32,951 nt of DNA from JAEZFI01 sp044508215 (GTDB lineage Bacteria; Actinomycetota; Acidimicrobiia; Acidimicrobiales; Microtrichaceae): contig JBIQID010000017.1 of NCBI GenBank assembly GCA_044508215.1, positions 1 through 32,951 of the forward strand, given 5' to 3'. A model generated the notes under the pieces. The model searched no databases and had not been told where the DNA came from. It worked only from the letters and a program-made list of their open reading frames with translations. Positions 6,450 to 14,198 of the stretch are shown here, in pieces (the stretch's first letter is position 1; each line of letters begins with the position of its first letter). Position numbers and translations under genes: made by a program.

Positions 6450-8474
6450 CTACGCCGACCGGCGGCCGCGGACCATCTGGCGCTTCTGCTCGATGAAGTC
6501 GACGAGCACGAAGTCGCCCAGCGTGGACGGGGAGGTGAAGAAGGCCCTCCCCCGGTTCAGCTCGGTCATCCGCTCCACGAACCGCTGGAGCCCGCGATCG
6601 GCGTCGAGCATGAACGTGTTGATGCGGATCCCTTCACGGGTGCACCGCGAGACCTCGAGCAGCGTGGCGTCCACGGTCTCCCGCACCGGCGGGTAGTGGA
6701 ACTGCGGCGTCCCCCAGCGGTCGATGTGGGCGGTCGGCTCGCCGTCGGTGATCATGATGATCTGCTTGGTGCCGGTCTGGCGGGCCAGCATCCGCCGGGC
6801 GAGCACGAACCCGTGCTGCATGTTCGTGCCGTACACGAAGTCCCAGCTCACCTCGGGCAGCTGCGAGGCCTTCAGCTCGCGGGCGACCTCGCTGAACCCG
6901 ACGATGCCCAAGAAGTCCCGCGGGTACTGGCTGGAGATCAGCGCGTGCAGCGCCATCGCCACCTTCTTCGCCGGCAGGAAGTTCTCCCGCATCGGCATCG
7001 AGAGCGACAGGTCCAGCATCAGCACCGTGGCCGAGCGCACGCTCTGCTCGGTGCGCTCCACCTCGAAGTCGTCCGGCGCCAGCTCCACCCGTCGGCCCGA
7101 ACGGCCCTCGGCGCTCTGGCGGCGGAGCGCGTTCCGCAGCGTCTTCTCGATGTGGAGGTTCGGCGGGTCGCCCCACTCGAAGGGCTTCGTGTCGTAGGTG
7201 CGCTCGTGGCCCACGCCGACACGGTCGATCACGTGACCGCCGACCATGTCGCGCTTCAGGTTTCGGAACAGCTGGGCGAGCGCGTTCTGGCCGAGGCGCC
7301 GCATGCCCGCCGGGGTCAGCTCGAGCCGCCCCTCGCGCTTCTCCACGAGGCCGCGCTCGGTGAGCATCCGCGTCAGCTCCTCCAGCCGTTCGAGGCTGGC
7401 CGCGGCGTCGGGGCCGACCAGCTCACGGGCCCGGTCGAGGTCGACCTCGGCCAGCGCGCCCGGGTCGGTGGCGCCGCGGAGCAGGTTCTCGAGCTGGTCG
7501 AGGTCGCCCAGCTCGCCCATCACCTCCGCGGCCTGCGCGAAGTCGAGCGGGTCGGTCCCGCCGAAGTCGTAGGACGTGCCCCAGCCGGCGTCGGGGAACA
7601 TGCTCCGCAGGTTCTGGCCGAGCTGCTCGACCTCCCAGCGCAGGTCGAGGTCCTCGAGGAGCTGGTCCGACAGCGCCTGCAGCTGCGCACGCTGCTCGGG
7701 CGTCATCGAGTTCAGCATCTGCTGCATCGCCGCCATCCGGCGGGCCATGACCTCGAGCAGCTCGTCGAGGTCCTTCGGGTCCTCCGGGAAGAAGTCGCCG
7801 TAGCGGTCCATGAACCCGTCGAAGTCGGGCTCCTCTCCCCTCGCACGCGCCTCGAGCATCTGGTTGAGCTCGGCGAGCATGTCCTTCATCCGCCCCATCT
7901 CCTCGGGCGAGATGTCCGACATCGCTCCGGCCATCTGGTCGACGGCCTGCTGCATCAGCTGCTGGCGCAGCCGGTCGATCAGCTCCTCGAAGCGCTCGCG
8001 GGCGTCGGAGCTGGTGAAGTCGTACTGCTCGAGCGATCGGACCTGGCCGGCGAGGTCCGGCGGCAGCATGTCGAGGTGCATGCGCCGCTCGGAGACCACC
8101 TCGTCGGTGAGCTCCTGGCGGCGACCGTCTCCCGACCGGCGGGCCTCGTCGGCCAGCTCGTCGAGCGCTGCCTGCTCCTCGTCGACGACCTCCCGCAGCT
8201 CGCGGGCGATGTCGTCGTAGACCCCGCCGAGGTCGAATCGGTCGAGTCGCTCCTCCCGCTCGCGCCGGATCCGATCGAGCAGCTCGCGGAGGCCCTGGAT
8301 CCGTTCGCCGTTGCGGTCCTCGAAGCCGTTCTGGAGCATCCGCCGGAGCGATGCGTTGACGTCGCCGTGGTAGAGGAGGTCGTCGGTGAGCTCCTCCATG
8401 AGGTCGAACGCGTCGAGCTCGAACGGCCGCTGCGTCCCGTCCCACGGGGAGTAGCGGAAGCGCGGCCGTGCCAT
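6450..8474 (-). CDS. VWA-domain protein, partner of the AAA+ ATPase (Rv0959-like)
   Basis: A 674-residue cytoplasmic protein. The first 450 residues are mostly charged helices with coiled-coil character (for example DRIRREREERLDRF and the Met/Gln-rich stretch around LRQQLMQQAVDQM). The C-terminal von Willebrand A domain has a metal site DLSLS at residues 488-492 and a later ITDGEP. MoxR/ChlI-type ATPases commonly work with such VWA partners as chaperone-like or metal-insertion machines, and a similar pair is Rv0958/Rv0959 of M. tuberculosis; the substrate there is unknown. The ATG at 8474 lies 6 bases after TAGCCT, so it may also be made from its own leaderless mRNA. Here a glycosyltransferase gene separates it from the ATPase. 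There is no signal peptide or membrane segment. Confidence 0.88.
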   Translation of the reverse strand: MARPRFRYSPWDGTQRPFELDAFDLMEELTDDLLYHGDVNASLRRMLQNGFEDRNGERIQGLRELLDRIRREREERLDRFDLGGVYDDIARELREVVDEEQAALDELADEARRSGDGRRQELTDEVVSERRMHLDMLPPDLAGQVRSLEQYDFTSSDARERFEELIDRLRQQLMQQAVDQMAGAMSDISPEEMGRMKDMLAELNQMLEARARGEEPDFDGFMDRYGDFFPEDPKDLDELLEVMARRMAAMQQMLNSMTPEQRAQLQALSDQLLEDLDLRWEVEQLGQNLRSMFPDAGWGTSYDFGGTDPLDFAQAAEVMGELGDLDQLENLLRGATDPGALAEVDLDRARELVGPDAAASLERLEELTRMLTERGLVEKREGRLELTPAGMRRLGQNALAQLFRNLKRDMVGGHVIDRVGVGHERTYDTKPFEWGDPPNLHIEKTLRNALRRQSAEGRSGRRVELAPDDFEVERTEQSVRSATVLMLDLSLSMPMRENFLPAKKVAMALHALISSQYPRDFLGIVGFSEVARELKASQLPEVSWDFVYGTNMQHGFVLARRMLARQTGTKQIIMITDGEPTAHIDRWGTPQFHYPPVRETVDATLLEVSRCTREGIRINTFMLDADRGLQRFVERMTELNRGRAFFTSPSTLGDFVLVDFIEQKRQMVRGRRSA

Positions 8475-8480
8475 GACCCG

Positions 8481-8486
8481 AGGCTA
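8481..8486 (-). promoter_or_regulatory. Leaderless -10 box of the VWA gene
   Basis: TAGCCT on the minus strand with 6 bases to the ATG at 8474. It suggests the VWA gene can be transcribed apart from the two genes upstream. Confidence 0.45.
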
Positions 8487-8545
8487 CGCCCAGCTGGGCC
8501 GATCCGTGCGGGCGGGAGCAGCCACCGGGGAGGCGCCCCGGCGGC

Positions 8546-10588
8546 TCAGGCGGGTGCGACCACGGCGAGGGGGCCGACGCCTGGGTGGGCGGCGGCGTGG
8601 AGCACCTCGGCCCGCTCCGCCGCCAGCGCGAGCAGGCGAGCCTGGATGCGCACCAGCTCGGCGAGCGTCGCCAGGTAGCTCGCTGCCGTGACCCGGCTGG
8701 CCTCCTGGTGGGACCACCGGACCCCGACCTCGCGGACGTCGTGCCCCATCACCCTCGCGAGGCCGAGCACCTCGACGTCGAAGGCCCACCCGTCGATCAC
8801 CGACGCTCTGAACACCGCGTCCGCCACGTCGCCCCGGAAGACCTTGAAGCCCCGCTGCGAGTCCGACACGTCCGGCAGCACGGCGAGCCGGATCAGGAGG
8901 TTCCCCACCCGACCGAGCAGCTGCCGCGTGGTCGACTGCGGCACCTCGACCACGGCGTCGGGCACGCCGATCGACGCGATCGCCACCGCCGCGTCCGGCG
9001 CAGCCGCGTCGATTCGGTCGAGCTCGCCGATGTCGGTGGCGCCGTCCGCGTCCATGAAGAGCCGTCGCCGGCCCGAGGAGGCCAGCATCCCGGTTCGCAC
9101 CGCACGACCCTTGCCCCGGTTGACGTCGTGGCGGATCACGCGCAGCGACGGGAACCGGTCCGCCATGCCGCCCGCGAGCGCCGCGGTGCGGTCGGTCGAA
9201 CCGTCGTCGACCACCACGACCTCGACCCGTTCCGGGCGCCCCTCGATCCAGCCGGCCAGCCGCTCGAGGGTGGGACCCAGACGTGCCTCCTCGTTCCAGG
9301 CGGGGATGACCACCGACAGGTCCACTGCCACTTCTTCACCCATCGGCGGTGGAGCGGGCGGAGCGACGCCCTTCGGCGGGCGCCTCGCCTCGATCACTGC
9401 GACACCGAACACCACCACCACGGCCAGCGCGACGGGGGTGACGCCCAGCCCGGGTGCGAGCGGGTGCGCGAAGCCGAGGAGCCAGGCGCCGCCGAGGACC
9501 AGGCGACCGGGCCGACCCAGCCGGTCGGCGAGCACCACAGCGGTGAGGAGGAGCAGCCCTGCGTCGTAGAACATCGCGTGCGGCGAGATCACCAGCACGC
9601 CTGCAGCCGCCACTGCCATCGCCGGGCCGAGCGAGTGCCGCGACGAGTGCCTCCACGTCCACACGACGGCCGCCACGCTCGCGGCGGCGAGCCCCCACCC
9701 CACGACGGCAGCCACCAACGAGTCCACGCCCGCAACGGCTCGGGCCACGCCCAGCCACGAGACGGCGTTCTGTCCGTTCACCGCTGCGTCGACCCTCTCG
9801 AACCGCGTGGCCTGCTCCCACCAGGGCAGCAGCCAGCCCGGACCGGCGAGCGCCGCGCTCGCAGCCCAGACCGCGGCGGCGCCGAGACCGGCACCGGCGA
9901 CCACCCTCCACCGGCGCGCCAGCAGGTGCAGCCCCACGAGGGCGATCGCGAGCTGGGGCTTGGCGACGGCCAGACCGAGGACGACCCCGGCAGCGAGGTC
10001 GTGCTCCTGGTGCACCAACCGCCACGAGCCGGCCAGGGCGAGCAGCACGAACGCCGTGTTCTGACCCGCCCCCACCGCACGGAACGCAGGGAAGAAGGTG
10101 AGCGATGCGGCGAGCACCACGGTGAAGTGGCGGCGGACCACGTCGACCATCGGGCGGATGCAACACAGCGCCGCCACGAGCGCGCCGATCGCTCCCAGCG
10201 TGTGCAGCGCGTAGGCCGTCCCGTACGGGAGCGACGCCAGCGGGGCGTACACGGCAGCCACCGCCGGTGGGTACGCGAAGTAGAGGTAGCCGTCGCGCTC
10301 CTCACCGAACAGGTCGGCCTGTGCCGCCGCCTGGGCGGCCGGGTCGTAGAGCTCGGCGGCGCCGCCGTCGGCGACGATCCGCCCTGCGCCGTAGAACGCC
10401 GGGAAGTCCCCGCCGAGCCTGCCGCCCACGGTGGCGGACCCCCCAGGGGTGCCGAGCGACGAGGCGAGAGAGATGGAGAGCGCCGCCGCGAGGGCCACGA
10501 GAACTGCCCACGCCACGCGGTCGAGGGGGACCGACCGCGCTCCGGGTCGCAGCGCTGGTGGCGCGGCGACGATCTCCATCCTCACCAC
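8546..10588 (-). CDS. GT87 (DUF2029)-GT2 fusion glycosyltransferase
   Basis: One 680-residue protein with two glycosyltransferase parts. Residues 20-400 are a multi-pass membrane domain of the GT87/DUF2029 type, with GGDFPAFYGAGR (Asp61 at the position of the catalytic Asp in PimE), LYDPAAQAAAQ and AYPPAVAAVYAPLASLPYG. GT87 enzymes use polyprenyl-phosphate sugars outside the membrane. A Pro-rich linker (402-415) leads to a cytoplasmic GT2 domain (422-655) like dolichyl-phosphate glucosyl/mannosyltransferases: SVVIPAWNEE, VVVDDGSTDRT, FMDADGATD and DSQRGFKVFRG. The fusion could therefore make and use its own lipid-linked donor. The GTG at 10588 gives MVRMEIV; the ATG three codons later is an alternative. 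It follows the AAA+ gene by 36 bases with no -10 box between, so they form an operon. The sugar and acceptor are unknown. Confidence 0.88.
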   Translation of the reverse strand: MVRMEIVAAPPALRPGARSVPLDRVAWAVLVALAAALSISLASSLGTPGGSATVGGRLGGDFPAFYGAGRIVADGGAAELYDPAAQAAAQADLFGEERDGYLYFAYPPAVAAVYAPLASLPYGTAYALHTLGAIGALVAALCCIRPMVDVVRRHFTVVLAASLTFFPAFRAVGAGQNTAFVLLALAGSWRLVHQEHDLAAGVVLGLAVAKPQLAIALVGLHLLARRWRVVAGAGLGAAAVWAASAALAGPGWLLPWWEQATRFERVDAAVNGQNAVSWLGVARAVAGVDSLVAAVVGWGLAAASVAAVVWTWRHSSRHSLGPAMAVAAAGVLVISPHAMFYDAGLLLLTAVVLADRLGRPGRLVLGGAWLLGFAHPLAPGLGVTPVALAVVVVFGVAVIEARRPPKGVAPPAPPPMGEEVAVDLSVVIPAWNEEARLGPTLERLAGWIEGRPERVEVVVVDDGSTDRTAALAGGMADRFPSLRVIRHDVNRGKGRAVRTGMLASSGRRRLFMDADGATDIGELDRIDAAAPDAAVAIASIGVPDAVVEVPQSTTRQLLGRVGNLLIRLAVLPDVSDSQRGFKVFRGDVADAVFRASVIDGWAFDVEVLGLARVMGHDVREVGVRWSHQEASRVTAASYLATLAELVRIQARLLALAAERAEVLHAAAHPGVGPLAVVAPA

Positions 10589-10624
10589 ATCGGCCCCGGA
10601 GGGCCGCCTCTTGAACCCTCCGCG

Positions 10625-12055
10625 TCAGCCGCGTGCGCGGTACTGGGCGCGGCCGGCGACCGCGTCCTTGTTGAGCCGCTTCGAGAGGTGCAGCCCCTCC
10701 AGCACGAGCTCCACCGCCGAAGCGATGCGGCCGGGCGAGCTGTGGCCCTCGACCAGGTCGGTCGCCACCGCTGCGAGCGCCGGCATCGTCTCGCACAGGC
10801 CGACGTAGGCGTCGGAGGAGATGTCCTCACCGGTCTCCACCGGATCCCGACCGTCGAAGCCCTCCACCACCGCGAGGAGCGACTCGGGACGCACCCGCTC
10901 GCGGAACACCGTGAGCACGGCCGACCGGACGAGGTGCTCGAGGATCTGCTCCTCGCGCCCCTCCTCGATGGTCTCGATCTCGATCTTCCCGGCGGTCGAC
11001 GCGGGGAGCGCCTCGAGGTCGCTGATCCGCGGCACGGCCTCGCGCTCACCGGCGCGGAGGGCGCGTCGGGCGGCGTTCGCGACCATCGTCTCGTGGTTCG
11101 CCACGCTGAGCCGCACCGACACGCCGGAGCGCTGGCTGATGTGGGGGCTCTCCCGCGCCAGCTGGCTGAGGGTGGCGACGATCTCCGACATCGCAGGCGG
11201 CACGTGCACCTCGAGCCCCTGCGCGTCGAGCGGCCGGGCCTCCTGGGCGACGATCGCCATCTCGGTCTCGACGTCGAGCGGGTAGTGCGTGCGGATCTGG
11301 CTGCCGAACCGGTCCTTCAGCGGCGTGATCAACCGGCCGCGGTTCGTGTAGTCGTCGGGGTTCGCCGACGCCACGACCACCACGTCGAGCGGGAGGCGGA
11401 TCGTGTAGCCACGCACCTGGATGTCGCGCTCCTCCAGCACGTTGAGGAGGCCCACCTGGATGCGCTCCGCGAGGTCGGGCAGCTCGTTGATGGCGAAGAT
11501 CCCGCGGTTCGTGCGCGGGACCAGCCCGTAGTGGAGCGTCAGCTCGTCGGACAGGTAGCGGCCCTCGGCGATCTTGATGGGGTCGACCTCACCGATCAGG
11601 TCCGCGATCGAGGTGTCGGGGGTCGCCAGCTTCTCGCCGTAGCGGCTGGTCCGGTGGACCCACTCGATGCGCGTGGCGTCGCCGTCGGCGGCGACGAGGT
11701 CCCGCGCGTAGCGGGAGATCGGCTGGAACGGATCGTCGTTGATCTCGGACCCTGCGACGACCGGCAGCCACTCGTCGAGGAGGTCGACGAGCGAGCGGAT
11801 CATGCGGGTCTTCGCCTGGCCGCGCTCGCCCAGGAAGATGAGGTCGTGCCCCGCGAGCAGGGCGTTCTCGAGCTGGGGGAAGACGGTGTCCTCGTAGCCC
11901 AGCACCTCGGGGAAGAGGGGCTCACCGGAGCGGATGCGGGCCACGGCGTTCGAACGAAGCTCGTCCTTCACCGGGCGGGACGTCCACCCCGACGCTCGCA
12001 ATCCGCCCAGGTCGGTGGGGAGATCCGCGGGCGGGACGGGCAGCGCGTCGGTCAT
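10625..12055 (-). CDS. MoxR/ChlI-like AAA+ ATPase (Rv0958-like)
   Basis: A 476-residue AAA+ ATPase related to magnesium-chelatase subunit I and MoxR. The Walker A loop is GERGQAKT (residues 77-84, Lys83). The Walker B region is GIFAINELPDL, followed by VVVASANPDDYTNRGRLITPLKDRF, typical of this clade (sensor 1 Asn and the ITPLKDRF segment). The C-terminal helical part reads EEILEHLV-like and is conserved in actinobacteria. The ATG at 12055 lies 7 bases after TAGCGT, suggesting a leaderless mRNA; a longer frame upstream crosses the divergent promoter and was rejected. It heads a transcription unit with the glycosyltransferase fusion, and its likely VWA partner is the third gene. The job of this pair is not established; a chelatase role is unlikely without a bch/chlH gene. 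Confidence 0.88.
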   Translation of the reverse strand: MTDALPVPPADLPTDLGGLRASGWTSRPVKDELRSNAVARIRSGEPLFPEVLGYEDTVFPQLENALLAGHDLIFLGERGQAKTRMIRSLVDLLDEWLPVVAGSEINDDPFQPISRYARDLVAADGDATRIEWVHRTSRYGEKLATPDTSIADLIGEVDPIKIAEGRYLSDELTLHYGLVPRTNRGIFAINELPDLAERIQVGLLNVLEERDIQVRGYTIRLPLDVVVVASANPDDYTNRGRLITPLKDRFGSQIRTHYPLDVETEMAIVAQEARPLDAQGLEVHVPPAMSEIVATLSQLARESPHISQRSGVSVRLSVANHETMVANAARRALRAGEREAVPRISDLEALPASTAGKIEIETIEEGREEQILEHLVRSAVLTVFRERVRPESLLAVVEGFDGRDPVETGEDISSDAYVGLCETMPALAAVATDLVEGHSSPGRIASAVELVLEGLHLSKRLNKDAVAGRAQYRARG

Positions 12056-12062
12056 GGGATCG

Positions 12063-12068
12063 ACGCTA
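12063..12068 (-). promoter_or_regulatory. Leaderless -10 box of the AAA+ gene
   Basis: TAGCGT on the minus strand, 7 bases before the ATG at 12055. Confidence 0.5.
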
Positions 12069-12106
12069 TCGCCGCGGAGCGGAGGAGGGTCGGGCGGCGG
12101 TGACCG

Positions 12107-12112
12107 TTGACA
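12107..12112 (+). promoter_or_regulatory. Consensus -35 box upstream of the glycine-rich lipoprotein
   Basis: TTGACA matches the sigma-70 -35 consensus exactly. Eighteen bases later stands GATCCT (12131-12136), a weak -10. The lipoprotein ATG is 50 bases further on, with GGAGG four bases before it. Confidence 0.45.
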
Positions 12113-12186
12113 CGAAGGCCCTCCACCACCGATCCTTGTCCCCGTCAGCTCGTCACGGGCGGACGGCGATATTCCTTGGAGGGAAG

Positions 12187-14052
12187 ATGCGATCACTCAA
12201 GCGCGCCTGCGCTGTGCTGTTCGTGGGGCTGACAGCAGTCGCCACGGCATGCCAGACACCACCTGGGGGAGGCGGCGGCACACCCACCAACAGTCCGCCC
12301 GTCGCGGTGGCCCAGGCGGCCCCGACCTCGGGTCCTGCTCCGCTCACGGTGAACTTCACCGGCGGCTCATCGACCGACAGCGACGGCACGATCGTGTCGT
12401 ACGAGTGGAACTTCGGTGACGGCAGCACCGGCAGCGGCGTCACCACGACCCACACCTACCCGGCCGGCACCTACATCGCGACCCTGACGGTCACCGACGA
12501 CGACGGCGCGATCGCCACCAACACGGTGTCGATCAACTCGACGGCTCCGGTCGACGCGGACGGCGACGGCTACTTCCCGCCTGCCGACTGCAACGACAAC
12601 GACGCGTCGATCCACCCCGGTGCCGACGACCCCGTCGGTGACGGCATCGACCAGAACTGCGACGGCGTGGACGGCACGATCGACAACGCCGTCTTCGTGA
12701 CCAGCGTGAGCGGTGCCGACAGCGGCAGCTGCGGCGCCATCGACGCCCCGTGCGCCTCGGTCACCCAGGGCATCAGCCGTGCCCAGGCCACCTCGAAGAC
12801 CGAGGTGTACGTCGCGGGTGGCACCTACGCGAAGTTCAACGTGGCCAACGGCATCTCCGTGAAGGGCGGCTTCGGCCAGAACTGGCAGCGTGGCCTCCTC
12901 GCCACCGCGCCCTCCGTCGCGACGGTCAACGCCTCGTTCGACGGCAGCGTCGGCGGCCCCGTCGGCATCGTGGCCAGCAGCATCACCACCGCGACCACCG
13001 TCTCCGACCTCCGGGTCCAGGGCGCCACGGCCGCGGCCGGTCAGACCAGCTACGGGGTCTACGTCTCCAACTCGAGCTCCGCGCTCACGCTCGACGCGCT
13101 CGTGATCATCGGTGGCACCGGTGGCACCGGATCCAACGGAGCGCCCGGCTCGGGTGGCTGGAGCGGCAGCGCTCAGAACGGCAACAACGGCGGCGCCGGC
13201 TTCGAGCCGGGCGGCGTGTGCAACAACTCCTCGGCCGGTGGCGGCGGCGGAGGCGCCCCGGGCGCCGGCAACGGCGGCAAGGGCGGCACGGTCGACACCA
13301 ACTGCGGGGTCTTCTCGCTCAACCTCGATGCCCGTCCGGGCGACAACGGGGGCAACGCCAGCGGTGCAGGCGGCGGCTTCGGCGCCGGCGGAGCCGGTGG
13401 CGGCGCTGAAGGCAGCTGGGTCCCCGGCTTCTGCGGCGGCTTCGACACCAGCGGCCAGAACGGCCAGAACGGCCGTGACGGCAACGCCGGCGCTCCCGGC
13501 GCGGCTGGTGCTCCCGGCGCTGCCGGCGGCACGGGCGGCCTCGGCACCAACGGCGGCGGCGGTGGCGGTGGCGGTGGCGGCGGCGCCTCCGACTGCGCCC
13601 AGGACGACGCCGGTGCCGGCGGCGGCGGCGGTGGCCAGGGCGGCGCCCGTGCCGCCATCGGTGGCCAGGGCGGCGCTCCCGGTGCGCCCTCCATCGGCAT
13701 CCGCCTCGTGAACTCCTCGCCCGTCCTCTCCGGCATCCAGATCACCCTGGGCACCGGTGGCAAGGGTGGCAACGGCGGCAACGGCGCTCTCGGCCAGCCC
13801 GGCGGCGCCGGCGGCCAGGGCGGCGCAGCCTTCGAGAACGGCGGTCGTGGCGGCAACGGTGGCGCTGGCGGCCGGGGCGGCGCCTCGGGCACCGGTGGCG
13901 GTGGCGGTGGCGGTGCAGCCATCGGCATCTCCCGCACGGCCAGCAGCGCGCCGACCGGCACGCCGTCGTTCAGCGGCGGCACCGGCGGCCAGGGCGGTAC
14001 CGGTGGCAACAGCGGTTCCACCGGCCTGGTGCAGAACTCGGTCGTCGCCTGA
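12187..14052 (+). CDS. Lipoprotein with PKD, MopE-type, beta-helix and glycine-rich regions
   Basis: A 621-residue exported protein, probably anchored by lipid at Cys22. The signal peptide is MRSLKRACAVLFVGLTAVATAC. Domains in order: a PKD domain (about 38-117, with YEWNFGDGS and the closing TLTVTDDDG); a MopE-type Asp-rich calcium or metal motif (122-163, DADGDGYFPPADCNDND then DGIDQNCDGVDG); a DUF1565-like right-handed beta-helix segment (168-308, with APCASVTQGISRAQA and VYVAGGTY); and about 300 residues of GGxGG repeats (309-610). Combinations like this occur in large surface proteins of myxobacteria. The ATG at 12187 has GGAGG four bases upstream; a longer frame upstream lacks a signal peptide. 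It is divergent from the AAA+ gene and ends before a strong hairpin. Ligand and role are unknown; adhesion or a surface coat is possible. Confidence 0.87.
   Translation: MRSLKRACAVLFVGLTAVATACQTPPGGGGGTPTNSPPVAVAQAAPTSGPAPLTVNFTGGSSTDSDGTIVSYEWNFGDGSTGSGVTTTHTYPAGTYIATLTVTDDDGAIATNTVSINSTAPVDADGDGYFPPADCNDNDASIHPGADDPVGDGIDQNCDGVDGTIDNAVFVTSVSGADSGSCGAIDAPCASVTQGISRAQATSKTEVYVAGGTYAKFNVANGISVKGGFGQNWQRGLLATAPSVATVNASFDGSVGGPVGIVASSITTATTVSDLRVQGATAAAGQTSYGVYVSNSSSALTLDALVIIGGTGGTGSNGAPGSGGWSGSAQNGNNGGAGFEPGGVCNNSSAGGGGGGAPGAGNGGKGGTVDTNCGVFSLNLDARPGDNGGNASGAGGGFGAGGAGGGAEGSWVPGFCGGFDTSGQNGQNGRDGNAGAPGAAGAPGAAGGTGGLGTNGGGGGGGGGGGASDCAQDDAGAGGGGGGQGGARAAIGGQGGAPGAPSIGIRLVNSSPVLSGIQITLGTGGKGGNGGNGALGQPGGAGGQGGAAFENGGRGGNGGAGGRGGASGTGGGGGGGAAIGISRTASSAPTGTPSFSGGTGGQGGTGGNSGSTGLVQNSVVA
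13111..14030 (+). repeat. Glycine-rich low-complexity repeat region in the lipoprotein gene
   Basis: The DNA is a degenerate run of GGC/GGT codons encoding GGxGGxGG with inserted Ala, Asn, Ser and Gln, and a few Cys-containing breaks (VCNNSS, TNCGVF, GFCGGF, SDCAQ). It resembles the repeats of mycobacterial PGRS proteins, which are predicted or shown to form polyglycine II bundles. It is the region most prone to length change or assembly error in the window. Confidence 0.8.
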
Positions 14053-14066
14053 CGACACCGATCCGA

Positions 14067-14100
14067 ACGGAGGCCGGGTCCCTCGGGACCCGGCCTCCGT
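14067..14100 (+). terminator. Hairpin after the glycine-rich lipoprotein
   Basis: ACGGAGGCCGGGTCCC (14067-14082) pairs perfectly with GGGACCCGGCCTCCGT (14085-14100), a 16-bp stem with a 2-base gap (about 4 bases unpaired in practice). It starts 15 bases after the stop codon and has no T tract. Confidence 0.8.
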
Positions 14101-14135
14101 CGCGTCCGGGGACGGTTCCCGGGCGCACGCCTCCC

Positions 14136-14165
14136 TTGGCGGCCGGGAAGGCGAGCGATGACAAT
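14136..14165 (+). promoter_or_regulatory. Candidate promoter of the GH2 gene
   Basis: TTGGCG (14136-14141), 18 bases, then GACAAT (14160-14165). Six bases after the -10 box stands an ATG at 14172, the spacing seen before other leaderless starts in this window. Confidence 0.45.
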
Positions 14166-14171
14166 GGCCGG

Positions 14172-14198
14172 ATGCTCGCGACGGCCGCTCGGCGATGA
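14172..14198 (+). CDS. Possible leaderless leader peptide coupled to the GH2 gene
   Basis: The ATG at 14172 opens the 8-codon frame MLATAARR and stops at TGA 14196-14198. That stop overlaps the GH2 start as ATGA. The GH2 start has no Shine-Dalgarno sequence, so re-initiation after this short frame would explain how it is translated. The peptide has no special codon run that would suggest attenuation. It is hypothetical and could be chance. Confidence 0.35.
   Translation: MLATAARR

Noticed and set aside
10625..12055. Magnesium chelatase subunit I of chlorophyll or cobalamin synthesis
   Set aside because: The ATPase fold fits, but no large chelatase subunit or tetrapyrrole gene is nearby, and Rv0958-type proteins occur in non-photosynthetic actinobacteria.
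8585..12103. 1172-codon open frame on the plus strand
   Set aside because: It runs antisense through the glycosyltransferase and AAA+ genes, crosses their start and stop signals, and has the low-complexity His/Arg/Asp composition of a shadow frame.
13111..14030. CRISPR-like or tandem repeat array
   Set aside because: The repetition is codon-level glycine richness inside one reading frame, with no regular repeat-spacer pattern.
12187..14052. PE_PGRS family membership
   Set aside because: The glycine repeats are similar, but there is no PE domain; a lipoprotein signal, PKD and MopE motif precede them.
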